A DNA stretch of 64,000 nt, taken from Vandiemenella viatica (taxonomy: Eukaryota; Arthropoda; Insecta; Orthoptera; Morabidae). The position numbers and the translations under genes are program-made. The first letter of the stretch is position 1; each line of letters opens with the position of its first letter. The notes below the pieces were generated by a model. The model was given only the letters and a program-made list of their open reading frames with translations. It ran no database searches and was not told the DNA's origin. The stretch spans positions 272,987,930 through 273,051,929 of the forward strand of contig JARYHS010008074.1 of NCBI GenBank assembly GCA_031002005.1, read 5' to 3'. Below, one piece after another: positions 12,146-24,100 of the stretch.

Positions 12146-15100
12146 TTTTTTGTGTGTATATATCCTGATTGGAATCACCAAAAACATTGCATATCAAAAA
12201 CCATTTCAATAAACTTAAAATCGAATGAAACAGTAATCAAAAATTATATCATAAATATCTAATAATTTTTACCAAATACAAACTTTCAAATACATTTGTT
12301 TAATCTATATGTGTAGGCCTACTCAAGTCTAGCAATAGCAAAGCATTGCTGGGTCAGCTAGTCTTCTTATAAATAAAAATAAATGTACGTATGTATGTAT
12401 TTCGTCCTCTATGTGCTCCTAAACCGTTCATCCGATTATGGTGACACTTTGGTTAGTTGTCAAGTGCACGTCGGAGAAGGTTCTTGACCAAAAAAAAAAC
12501 ACCCCCTCTTTCCCTTTACACCCCTTAATTTCAATAAACACAAAGATTTAATGTGATTCCATCAAAATTTGCACACGTATACTTTAAAACAAAATGAAAA
12601 TATTGCCTACATATGGTTTCCAAAAACGCAACCCCTATCGCCTTCACATTCCACAAACCCACAGATTTTATTCAATTTCGATGGAAATTTGCTCACGTAT
12701 ACTTTAAAACAAACAGAAAAATACTGCCTACATATGGTTTCCAAAAATGCTACCCCTCCTTTACATCCCCTTAATTTTTGCCAATGTACATAATATAAAG
12801 GTACAGTTTTTACCCAATTTTGAAGCAAATTTGCACACATATACTTTAAAATAGACAGAAAAACACTGTCTAGATTTGGTTTTCCTAAGCCCACACCTCT
12901 CCCCCTTTACCTCCTTCCCTCTTAGTTTCCAATGATATTTATTGAAACTCACAATTTTTATCCGACTAGGATAAAACTTTGGTGAGTTCTTGAGTGCACA
13001 TCAGCAAAGCTTCCTCACAAAAAAAAAAAAACACACCCTCTTCCCCTCCACACCCCTTAATTTAAAGAAACCGACAGAATTTATATGATTTCTATGAAAA
13101 TTTGCACACTTGTACTTTAAAACAAATAGAAAAATACTGAAATATAGTCTTCGCGGGTTTTCCGCCGTATGTTGTTGAAGAGAGACAACAACGAGCTTTC
13201 GGCGGCTGGCTCTGCCGCCATCTTCAGGTTAGATGCGTGCTGCAGGGAGTACCAGCGCTGCACTAACAGTGTCTGGCCTCCGCGCGCCCTAATAAGGCCT
13301 GGCCTCTCCCCTCCCCTCGCTCCGTCCCGCGGCTGCCGTCTTGCGCTCGTCGTTGATTGGCTGGTGGGGCGTCCGGTCCCAGCCAACCCCGGCGGGCCGT
13401 AAACACTTCCCGTCGGCGCCCGCCTCCCTCTCTGTTTGCAGGGTGAATGTTTCAGAAGTGACAGAGCCGGCTTCCACGCATCACTGAGCCATAAACCCGT
13501 GTCCCTGTTGACTGTGTTGTTGTTCAGCCGTATTTCTATCGCTTCCTTGATGACTGACTCCCAATATAAGGAACACTTGGCCAGCACCTTTACGGTGCCA
13601 AAGTACATCTTGTGGCCGTTTTCAATAACATGCTGGGCGACCGCTGATTTATCTATCTGGAACATGCGGATGTTGCGTTCATGTTCTGCCACCCGAGCCT
13701 TGATGGTCCAGATCGTCTGACCAATGTAATTCTTGCCGCACTGGCAAGGTATGCTATAAACCCCTGGAGTCGTCAAACCCAAGTCATCCTTCACAGGCCG
13801 GAGGTAGTCCCGAATCTTGGGAGGCGGACGAAATATGCTCTTGATTCCATACCGGGCCAAAATCCTGCCTATTTTTCCCGAGATGTTGCCCGAGTATGGA
13901 ATAAAAGCCAGGGCTTCGGGCTGAACATCTGGGTCAACAGGGCGTTTGTGTGCCTTTCTTCTAATTGAACCGCTCTATTGCACGTTCGGAATAACCATTC
14001 CTCCTGAAAGTATTGTGAAGATGTTCGAGCTCAGACGGCAGGATTCTGCGTCGGAATTTTCCTGGCCCTGTGCACCAACGTCTGCAGCACTGTGGTCTTC
14101 TGTGCTGGGTGGTGGAAGCTCGTAGCGTGTAAATAGCGGTCTGTGTGTGTAGGTTTTCGGTACACACTATGTGAAAGGCTTCCATCTGGCCTCCGTCGAA
14201 TCAAGATGTCCAAGAAGGGCAGGCTGCCATCCTTCTCCAGCTCCATCGTGAAATGGATGTTTGGGTGAATTCCGTTAAGATGTTCCAGGAATTCGTAAAG
14301 ACTGTGAATGCCATGTGGCCAGATAATGAAAGTGTCATCCACATAGCGATAGAAGCAAGTCGGCCTTAAGGCTGAAGCTTTCGATCGCCTTATCTTCGAA
14401 TTCTTCCATGAATAGATCGGCGACCACCGGCGACAATGGTGACTCAATTGCGACGCCTTCTATCTGTTCATAGAAACTCCCACCATAGGTGAAGTAGGTG
14501 GAAGTCAGGACCAGCTGGAATAGGTCCACGATGCGGGGTTTGAAGAGACGGCGCAACAGTTGTAGAGTGTCAGCAACAGGAACCTTGGTAAACAAGGAGA
14601 CTACATCAAAACTAACCACGATGTCAGTGTCAGAAAGCCGAAACTCTCGAAGGGTGTCCACGAACTGTGCCGAGTTCTTCACGTGGTGGCGGCATTTCCC
14701 CACAAACGGGTTGAGCATTCCCGTCAGGTACTTGGCCACAGTGTATGTTGGACTACCTATGGCGCTTACAATAGGCCGTAGAGGGACGTCTGCCTTGTGT
14801 ATCTTGGGGAGGCCATAGAGTCTGGGTGGTCTCGAGGCACGAGAACGAAGGGTCTTGATGACGTCAGTTGTGAATCCGGCTTTTTTCAGAAGAGCCGTTG
14901 TCTTTCTCTCAATCCTCGTAGTCGGATCGTCGTTTAGAAGCTTATAGGTAGTGTCATCAAGAAGTTGCCTTATCTTGGCCTCGTACATCTCAGTTGAAAG
15001 GAGGACAGTAGCATTCCCCTTGTCCGCTGGTAGAACGACAATTTCTTGATTGGAACACAAGGCGCAGAGAGCTTGGCGTTCCGCTTTTGTAATGTTGGAC

Positions 15101-18100
15101 TTGGGAAGTGTGGCTCTCTCCAGTACTCTACGCATCTCCCTCCGTATCTCTTCGGCTGCGTCTCCTGGTACCATACGGGCGGCTTGTTCCACAGCATAGA
15201 TGATGTCTTTCACAGGAACGACAGCAGGTGTTGGGGCAAAGTTAAGCCCCTTAGATAGAACCTTCTCAGTCGCTTCGTCCAGACTTATTCCCGTGAGATT
15301 GAATACTGTGCGTTTGGATTCTCGGTCCTCTGCTGGCCGCTGTGCTTGGGACAGGCGGTTGAATTTGGACGTCTGTCTGGCCGCTGTTCTGTCGTGCTCC
15401 AGGTTCCCCTGTGCTGACGTGGCTGCATCCACCCAATCCCAAGAGGTCGGCGATAGCATGGCTGCAAGTTGGAGATGGCAGTGCCACAATTCCCTTGCGT
15501 TTTGGTCAAGCGCAAAACGCGTGTAGCGGATGCGTTCACGGAGGAGCGCTAAACTGGCACGGCGCAGAATGCGGTTGGCCTTCCTGCTATCGATGTAATG
15601 GTTGACCGTGCAGAAACGCGGTATGATGTCGGAGTCTCGACATCTCAGCAGGAAGGCTAGGGAGCACAGAAGTCTGGCCTTCTTCTTGCGCAACTTTTCC
15701 AGGCGTCTGACGCGTTGGTATATCTCCTCCCTGTAGAGGTATCTGATGTGAGAACGAAGGCTTTCACGGCGTATCGATGTTGTCTCTCTTCAACAACATA
15801 CGGCGGAAAAGCCGCGAAGACTATATTTCATCGATACGCCGTGAAAGCCTTCGTTCTCACATTAGAAAAATACTGCCTATATATGGTTTTCCAAAAAAGC
15901 AACCTCTCTCCACCTTTACACCCCCTTAATTATTGTCAATGTTCTTTATACAAAATTATAGTTTCTATCTGATTTTGAAGAAGTTTACACACATATACTT
16001 TAAAACAAACAGAAAAAAACTGTTTACATTTGGTTTAACAAAGCCCAACCCCTTTCCCCCCTGTAGCAGCTCCCCTCTTAATTTCCAGTGATCTTTATAA
16101 AAACCCACAGTTTTTATCTGATGGAACTTTGCATATGTATAATTAAAATACGGAGAAAAATACTATCTACATTTGGTTTAAAAAAGCCAACTACTCTCCT
16201 CCTTTACCCAATCCCCTAATTTTTGGAAATGTTTCTTATAACATATAACCACAGTTTTAATACGATATCGATGAAATTTTGGACATGCATACTTTAAAAC
16301 AAACAGAAAAATACTGTCTACATTTAGTTTGCAAGAGTCCCAACATTTAGTCCGCCATGTCTTAATTTCAAATATTCCTTACACAAACTCTCAGTTTATA
16401 TTTGATTTGAATGGAAATTTGCACATGTATACATTAAAGCAGAGAGAAAAATACTGTCTACATGTGGTTTGCAAAAAACAACCCAATTTCTCCCATCACT
16501 GTAACTAAGCAAAATTTACACTTGAACCCATACAGTTTTTTGAAAATCCCTCGAAAACGGTGGGGAAATTAGCCAAAGCAGATAGAAATATTCTTAGACT
16601 GTACATTTTCTGTTAAAGTACACTGGACCGATTCCGATCAAACAATTGTTGACCGAGAAATTCAAACTTGAATTTAATTTTTTTTTTTTTTTAAGTTTTG
16701 TGACAACACACAACTCTACAGTTTTTATTCGATATCAAAGTAAGTTTGCAAAAATATGCTTTAGAATAAGTGAAAAGGATGTTTACATTTTGTTTACAAA
16801 ACTGCATTTGCTTTCCCATTTCACCCCTCTTAAGACGTATTTACACATGCATCTTATCCTTGTTTAGCATTTATCTCCAAAACGAATCGAGAGATTTTTT
16901 GTATATATGCTGAATGGAATCACCAAAAAACTGTATATCCAAGACTAATGCAATGAACTTGAAATTGAATGAAACAGTACTTAAAAATTATCTGTAAATA
17001 TCTAACTTTATCTAAATATAAACTTTCAAATGTATTAATTTAATCTATATGTGTTCTCAAGTTTAGAAATAGTGAAAGCATTGCCGGGTCAGCTATTAAT
17101 AAAATATTAAGAAGCTGATTATTTATGTTAAATATTTTCACGCAGATGATTTTTTTGTTAGATTTAACAGTTCTTTGATGTCATCAATTCAAGTTCCAGT
17201 ATCAATTTTTCAGTTTCTGCTAACAAATTTTTAACTGCAAAAGAAATTTTGTTCTGAAATTTCATTGCAGGTTACTGTTTTGCAGATGTTGTCTAAATTG
17301 AGAGGTTTACTGAAATCAGCTGTACGATTCCTCGTTGCCAATGGTCTTCTGAAAGGAGGGCGGAGGAATAGATAGTGGTTGAGTGTACATTCTTGCAGTT
17401 GGGGATGGAAACGGCTCTTCCAGGTGTATGGATCAGAAATGATCAATAACATAGGGCTGCAGAAAGAAACAGGAAGCCACAGAATGAAAAACCCAAATGG
17501 TATACCAAGTGCATGTTACAGCTTTAAATTATATTTGGAGTGGTGGCTTCTTCATAGGTTAAATAATCTAGAGATAAAATAATCGACCCAAATGGCTCTT
17601 TGGGTAGGGACTGGTCAGGAAGGAACTATCAGAGTGGAAAAAAACATTATATAAGTCTAAAGGTCTTAATAGGGCAGATAGATCAGAGAACTTAAAAAGG
17701 GAGCTGGATGGATTTAAGTTAGATGGTTTCAAGATTAGTTAAATTAAGTGAATGAAAGCACAGGCTTACTGGTGAAAATGAAATAATTGACACACAAGAA
17801 GTGGTATTTTTTTGCTAATGGCTTTATGCCTCGTCGACATCATTAGAGGTGGGAAAGGACTGGGTCAAGTAAAAGTAGAGAATTTAACCAAGGACTTTTG
17901 AATGAACAATTTCAGCATTTGCCTGGAATGATTTGGGTAAATGAATGAAAAACCCAAATCTGGATAGCCAGATGGGGATTTGACCCCATGTCCTCCCGAA
18001 TGTGAGGCCAGACGTTCACCCACGACGTTAGTGGTGTAAGTGGTGTGGGATTTGTAATGAACAAGACTGTAGGGAAATAGGCGAGTTATTATGAACAGTT

Positions 18101-21100
18101 TAGTGCTAGGATTATTCTGATTAAAATAAAAACTAAGCATGCGCTGAACATATTAGTATAATACGTCAAGGGAGAGGAAAATCTACCTAATAATGATGGG
18201 TGATCTGAATGTGGTAGTGGGAGGGAATACTGCAGGAAGTTTTGTTTTACAGTGAAAAAGGAAGCAGGTGGTTAGAATTTAGCAAAAATTTAAACTGATC
18301 ATAGCACACATACTATTTAAGAATCATTCAAGGATATACACCTGAATATGTTCTGAATGCAGCTAAACTGTATGGTGTAAAATGGGCAATTAGAAGCTGA
18401 AGGGGCCAATAAAAAGTTCAAACTTTCTAGTAAGAAAAGTTAAATCTCTTTTATTTTGTGTTAGGTCCCATGAATACTTATAATAAGTAGATATTTTCTG
18501 AGAAACATTGTAATATGTAAAAGAAGAATAGAATTTAAATAAAATAAGATTTTCTAAAATTATTACTGTAACTGTATGCACTATATTTACATACATTTGA
18601 TAAATTTAATACAGGTTGTACTGAATTAGATACTTGATTAGATTACGGTTATTGCACTAACTTCACAACAGCACAATTGTCATACATAAAATTAGAGCTT
18701 TGCAAAGAATTGTGAAATTTCTGAATGTTTTGTGGTTAGAAAAATATACAGACACATTGAGTGAATTAAAAACAGTTTCTCTTATGTTGATTTGTCCTTC
18801 AATGTATCAATGAAATTCACACAGGTGACAAAGTGCCTATGACTGATTAGTCAATCTTCAGTTTCACCTGGTTTTTCCCATCTACATCAGATGAATCTGC
18901 ACACTTTTGCTAAAACATCTCGATCTGAAAGCTCCCCACACATCTGCATGGCTGACTGTAGGGGGGTCGGCCATACAGACGGCAAAATTAAATGAAATAC
19001 TAAAATGGTGGCTGTAGAGGGGCCGTGAAAACTAGGAAGTTTACAAACTATGTCTGGTTGGCTGTAAAGAGGCCAACCAGATTTAAAAGCTTAAAACCAA
19101 TGGTCAAAACAATAACTATGTACATCGATGAGCGGCTGTAAAATGGTCACTCATCCACCTTAAAAACTTAGGCTGGTCTTCCCAAAAATTTTGTGCTGAG
19201 ACCAGCCAGTACACAACATTTTAAAACTTTAGCCAAATTACTAGCATCATTATTTATAATAAGGGACAGATCATTGGCTAGGCCAACGTCTGCCCTTAAA
19301 TCCAAAAATAAAAAACAAACAGTTAAAATGTGGTGTACCATCAAAGGTATGCCACAAGCATCCCATTGCAGTGGGTACTCCCAGCGGAGAAGAAAGCTAT
19401 GCATCAGAGGACAGTTCCGTATATGGAGGCTAGTAAGGAGAACCTCAACCGTCAAACAGTACATTTTGTACTGTTTTCTCTTGTCAGACTATTGTAAATT
19501 ACATACGGATATAATTAACTGAGGTAAATAAATACTCACATGCTGTTGTGAGTTCAGTTCCTCATTTTTACTGTGAAAAATGTTTCGAAAGGAAAGTTAC
19601 ATGGCCGGGCTCGGAACACCCCTCCCCCCCTCCCCACGTAGCCCAGCTTAGCCTTCCAGCTAACCCCTCCTCCCTCTGGACCGAGCCAAGTAGTTTGTGC
19701 ACGGTCCCTAATTATGAATCGTTTCCTTGCAACCGTTGGTGTAAACAAACAATTGAAAAGAAGTAAAGCTCCTATTTTGTATGATAATAGATTTAAATTC
19801 AAACTTAAAAGAATGTAATACAGAACTATCGGCGCAGTCTTTATGCACAGTGTATACTTTGCTCACAATTTAAAATTGCAATCTCAAAATCTTTTGCGTA
19901 CAATACAAGAACAACCAGTAAAAGAAAATTTAACTATTTCTGAAGTTATGGATCTAGAGGAGACAGAAGAAGAGACAGAAAATTCCGACACCGATCGAAC
20001 TAGTGAATGTGGTACTGACATAGAGGATGAATAAAATTATGTTACCTATATAGATACACTTATGAATCATTATGTGAGACATTATATGATTCAGTAAGAC
20101 TTAAAACACACTTGTAAAATGGAAGTTCCTTAAATAAAACTATAATTTATCAAATATATTGTTTTCTGAAAAAAAAAAAAATAAAAAAATAAAAAATTAG
20201 AAAAAAAAACACGGGTGCTAGGTTTTTTTTCATTTTTTTTCACAAAGCTGAAAAAAACATTTTGTTTTTTTCAGTTTGCAACACTAGTTTTGCGTGACAT
20301 TTTTACTGACACAAGCACATTATGCTTGAGCCTGTGTCTACAACGGACATCTGCATAGCAACACTTTCCTTCCTGATGGGAGTTGATAACATTTTGGCGA
20401 AACTTGTGGCGTCTAATACAATGATTGTGGTAGCCACTGGACTTGAATGTGTGTTGCAGCGCTTCCAACTCCGTCGTCAAGCTACTTGCATCATACACTT
20501 TCGTCGCTCTTGTACGCCTCTTTTTGTCGCTGGATGGTGGTATGATGTGGCATGTAGATATCTGTTTGTGTGTGTCGGCTTCCGGTATACTGAGTGTCCA
20601 AGGTTCCCGTCGTCACGTTTGGTTACTAGCACGTCTAGGAATGGCAGCTGTCCTCATTTATCCGCTTCCTTAGTGAATTTAATTTTAGGATGTGCTTTAT
20701 TTATATAATCCAGGAATTTGTCAATCGCACTTCATCCATGGGGCCACACAACNNNNNNNNNNNNNNNNNNNNNNNNNNNNNNNNNNNNNNNNNNNNNNNN
20801 NNNNNNNNNNNNNNNNNNNNNNNNNNNNNNNNNNNNNNNNNNNNNNNNNNNNNNNNNNNNNNNNNNNNNNNNNNNNNNNNNNNNNNNNNNNNNNNNNNNN
20901 NNNNNNNNNNNNNNNNNNNNNNNNNNNNNNNNNNNNNNNNNNNNNNNNNNNNNNNNNNNNNNNNNNNNNNNNNNNNNNNNNNNNNNNNNNNNNNNNNNNN
21001 NNNNNNNNNNNNNNNNNNNNNNNNNNNNNNNNNNNNNNNNNNNNNNNNNNNNNNNNNNNNNNNNNNNNNNNNNNNNNNNNNNNNNNNNNNNNNNNNNNNN

Positions 21101-24100
21101 NNNNNNNNNNNNNNNNNNNNNNNNNNNNNNNNNNNNNNNNNNNNNNNNNNNNNNNNNNNNNNNNNNNNNNNNNNNNNNNNNNNNNNNNNNNNNNNNNNNN
21201 NNNNNNNNNNNNNNNNNNNNNNNNNNNNNNNNNNNNNNNNNNNNNNNNNNNNNNNNNNNNNNNNNNNNNNNNNNNNNNNNNNNNNNNNNNNNNNNNNNNN
21301 NNNNNNNNNNNNNNNNNNNNNNNNNNNNNNNNNNNNNNNNNNNNNNNNNNNNNNNNNNNNNNNNNNNNNNNNNNNNNNNNNNNNNNNNNNNNNNNNNNNN
21401 NNNNNNNNNNNNNNNNNNNNNNNNNNNNNNNNNNNNNNNNNNNNNNNNNNNNNNNNNNNNNNNNNNNNNNNNNNNNNNNNNNNNNNNNNNNNNNNNNNNN
21501 NNNNNNNNNNNNNNNNNNNNNNNNNNNNNNNNNNNNNNNNNNNNNNNNNNNNNNNNNNNNNNNNNNNNNNNNNNNNNNNNNNNNNNNNNNNNNNNNNNNN
21601 NNNNNNNNNNNNNNNNNNNNNNNNNNNNNNNNNNNNNNNNNNNNNNNNNNNNNNNNNNNNNNNNNNNNNNNNNNNNNNNNNNNNNNNNNNNNNNNNNNNN
21701 NNNNNNNNNNNNNNNNNNNNNNNNNNNNNNNNNNNNNNNNNNNNNNNNNNNNTGACGGGAGCTGAAGCCATCTTTGCAAAACTCGTCCCAAAAATTGGAG
21801 CGGCGAGCGACTTGGCCTTCTTTTTTGCTTCCCCCATAGGGAATCCGCTCTTTGGTCTTCAGCTCCTGTATCTTGCGCTCTTCAAGATACACTTGACACT
21901 CCCTACTCCAGGCCGGGTGCGATCCGGAGCAGTTGACGCACACCTGTGGTAGCGTGCAACTAACGCCCGGCTCGTGTGCCCCCTTGCCACACTTGCCACA
22001 GGTGGGATTACCCTTGCATGACGCCGTCGTATGTCCGAACCGCTGACACTGAAAACAGCGCATCGGGTCCGGAACATACGGACGGACGTTCAGGTTAATG
22101 TAGCCTGCTTTTATGTTCTTGGGTAGTACTGGAGTGTCAAACGTCAAGACGAAGGTGGCAGTCTTTTCAATACTGCCATTAACCCTTCGTGTGATCTGAC
22201 GTACCTTGACCACTTTCTGCTCCTTCCACTCCTTAACGAGTTCCTCGGTCCCTATGTCAATCAAGTCGCGGCAGGTGACAACGCCTTTGGAACTATTCAG
22301 GGATTTTGTGGAGTTCACAATTGACTGTGACTCCCCGGGCTTCTCACAGTTAAGGAGTTGGGTAGCTTGCCTACTGGTTGTAGTTTCCAGCAGCAGCATC
22401 CCGTTCCTCAGCTTCTTCACCGAATTCAGGGTCCCTAACAGACCCTCCAACCCCTTTGAAATGTAAAACGGTGTGAAACTTTTTCGAAGGTCCCTTCCAT
22501 CCTTTGCATCACTATAAAAGCGTTCGGTATCGAACAAACTTTTCTGTCACTGTTACTTTCTGAACCGGGGGGGGGGGGGGGGGGCTATCGACCATCACCC
22601 GCTTCTTAGAACTGGATGTATTGGGATTAACCTGCGGCACACCCGTACCGCAGGGTTTTTTGGTTTTTGTGGTAGACTTCGTTTTGGTCCCACGAGTAAA
22701 CCAGTTTAAAAAGAAGCGCTAATACAATAGGGGTGCGCAGGTGCCCCTGAGGTTGCACGTTAGCGAGTGAATTCCCTCTCCACCCATTCACCTCCTAAGC
22801 ACGTGGCTGACCTTGAGGTTGAGGTTTTTTTTTTATAGAGGTTTGTAACGTCCTCGCAACCCGGATCCCCGTTCTCCTAGGCACACAACGTTCCACCGCT
22901 ACGCCCTACGGTGGTCGTTGAAGCATGGTAGGAGTTTACGGTGTGGGAAACTTGCGGCGCTCACAAGTTTCCAGCTCGGGCACCGTGGGTTCGCCAAACC
23001 CGTACCTGGCACTTGCGTACCAGGCCCCTGCGGGGACGCCCAAGTGGAAGAAGCGGCCATGGGCTCACTGCTTTCTCCGATAGTGGCAGACATCTTTATG
23101 GGGGAGCTGGAGACAGAAATTTTGGAAAACGCGCCCCTCAAACCGCATCTGTGGTTACGCTTTGTGGACGATACGTATGTTGTGTGGCCCCATGGACGAA
23201 GTGAACTTGACAAATTCCTGGATTATATAAATAAAGCACATCTTAAAATTAAATTCACTATGGAAACGGAGAAATGAGTACAGCTGCCATTCCTAGATGT
23301 ACTAGTAACCAAACGTGACGACGGGAACCTTGGACACTCAGTATACCAGAAGCCGACACACACAAACAGATATCTACATGTCGCATCACACCACTATCCA
23401 GCGACAAAAAGAGGCGTCCTCACGACCTTGTGTACAAGAGCAACGAAAGTGTGTGACACAAATAGCTTGACGACGGAGTTGGAAGTGCTGCAACACACAT
23501 TCAAGTCCAACGGCTACCACAATCACTGTATTAGATGGGCATTGCATGCAGCCACGACAGATGAGGACGCCAATTCAACATCTAATCAAGCCACCTCTCA
23601 GGAACGCCAAGTATTTGTCTTACCGTACATAAGTGGAGTTACTGACAGAATCAGGTAGCTTCTTAAAAAAAGTCGACATAAAACCTGTCTACAAAGCACA
23701 TGGCAATGTCAGTAACCAGCTGGTCAAGGACAGGCTGCCTCCACTACAGCTGGCAGGGGTCTATGAGTTTCCGTGCACCTGTGGTCGGATGTACATAGGA
23801 GAGACGGGGCGCACTATAAGTGAGAGGCAGCGCGAGCACATCCGCGATTATAAATCTAATAACTTTGACAAATCTGCCGTTGCATGGCATGCAGCCAAAA
23901 CCAATACCATTGTGATAGTGCGTGAGGATAAATGTTGGCCAAGTTGATAAAATGCAAATCTTGTAACAAATTTGAAATATGGTCTCAGAATAAACATTAG
24001 ATACTGGGATAAACTGTAACAGATAATAGAAAATAAATATCCTCCACATTTCCTGCTAATTCACATTCAGATGTTCTCAAATGTTGCTCTAGCATAGCAC

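Larger units (their letters stand above)
8587..12361. mobile_element. Helitron-like non-autonomous element 1, repeat-filled
   Basis: The left end starts TC (TCTTCTTTTATATAAAAATC) right after host A, and the right end is a 6-bp hairpin AGCAAT/ATTGCT followed by GGGTCAGCTAG, i.e. CTAG and then T. These are Helitron hallmarks: TC start, hairpin 10-12 nt before CTRR, insertion between A and T. The ends match the helicase-bearing Helitron at 26380-27988. The interior has no coding capacity, only ~150-bp degenerate tandem repeats and a second copy of the head region at about 9630-9720. Confidence 0.7.
13140..15862 (-). mobile_element. Penelope-like element (PLE-1) with inverted termini and 13-bp target duplication
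   Basis: TAGAAAAATACTG occurs just before (13127-13139) and just after (15863-15875) and rejoins into a normal Helitron repeat unit, so both boundaries are firm. On the minus strand the element has a 5' stem-loop region (15748-15860), RT, GIY-YIG endonuclease and a 3' end. The last 49 bp at the 3' end (13141-13189) are the inverted copy, with one mismatch, of 15780-15828 at the 5' end. It is GC-rich (many CG-containing codons) unlike its AT-rich surroundings, suggesting fairly recent arrival. Confidence 0.9.
12362..17096. mobile_element. Helitron-like non-autonomous element 2, directly abutting element 1
   Basis: It starts TCTTCTTATAAATAAAAAT immediately after the CTAG of element 1 and ends in the same family tail GCCGGGTCAGCTAT, with CTAT in place of CTAG, followed by T. 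The body uses the same ~150-bp units as element 1. It carries a complete PLE insertion at 13140-15862; without that insertion it would be about 2.0 kb. The abutting arrangement suggests rolling-circle read-through or insertion at the terminus of element 1. Confidence 0.65.

Noticed and set aside
20690..22537. Very long open frames across 20690-22537
   Set aside because: They run through the 1000-N gap and consist mostly of unknown residues; only the real parts outside the gap were annotated.
22918..23277. Open frame joining 22918-23277
   Set aside because: It fuses antisense LINE 5' UTR (to 23040) with PLE coding sequence, so the first 40 residues are artefact.
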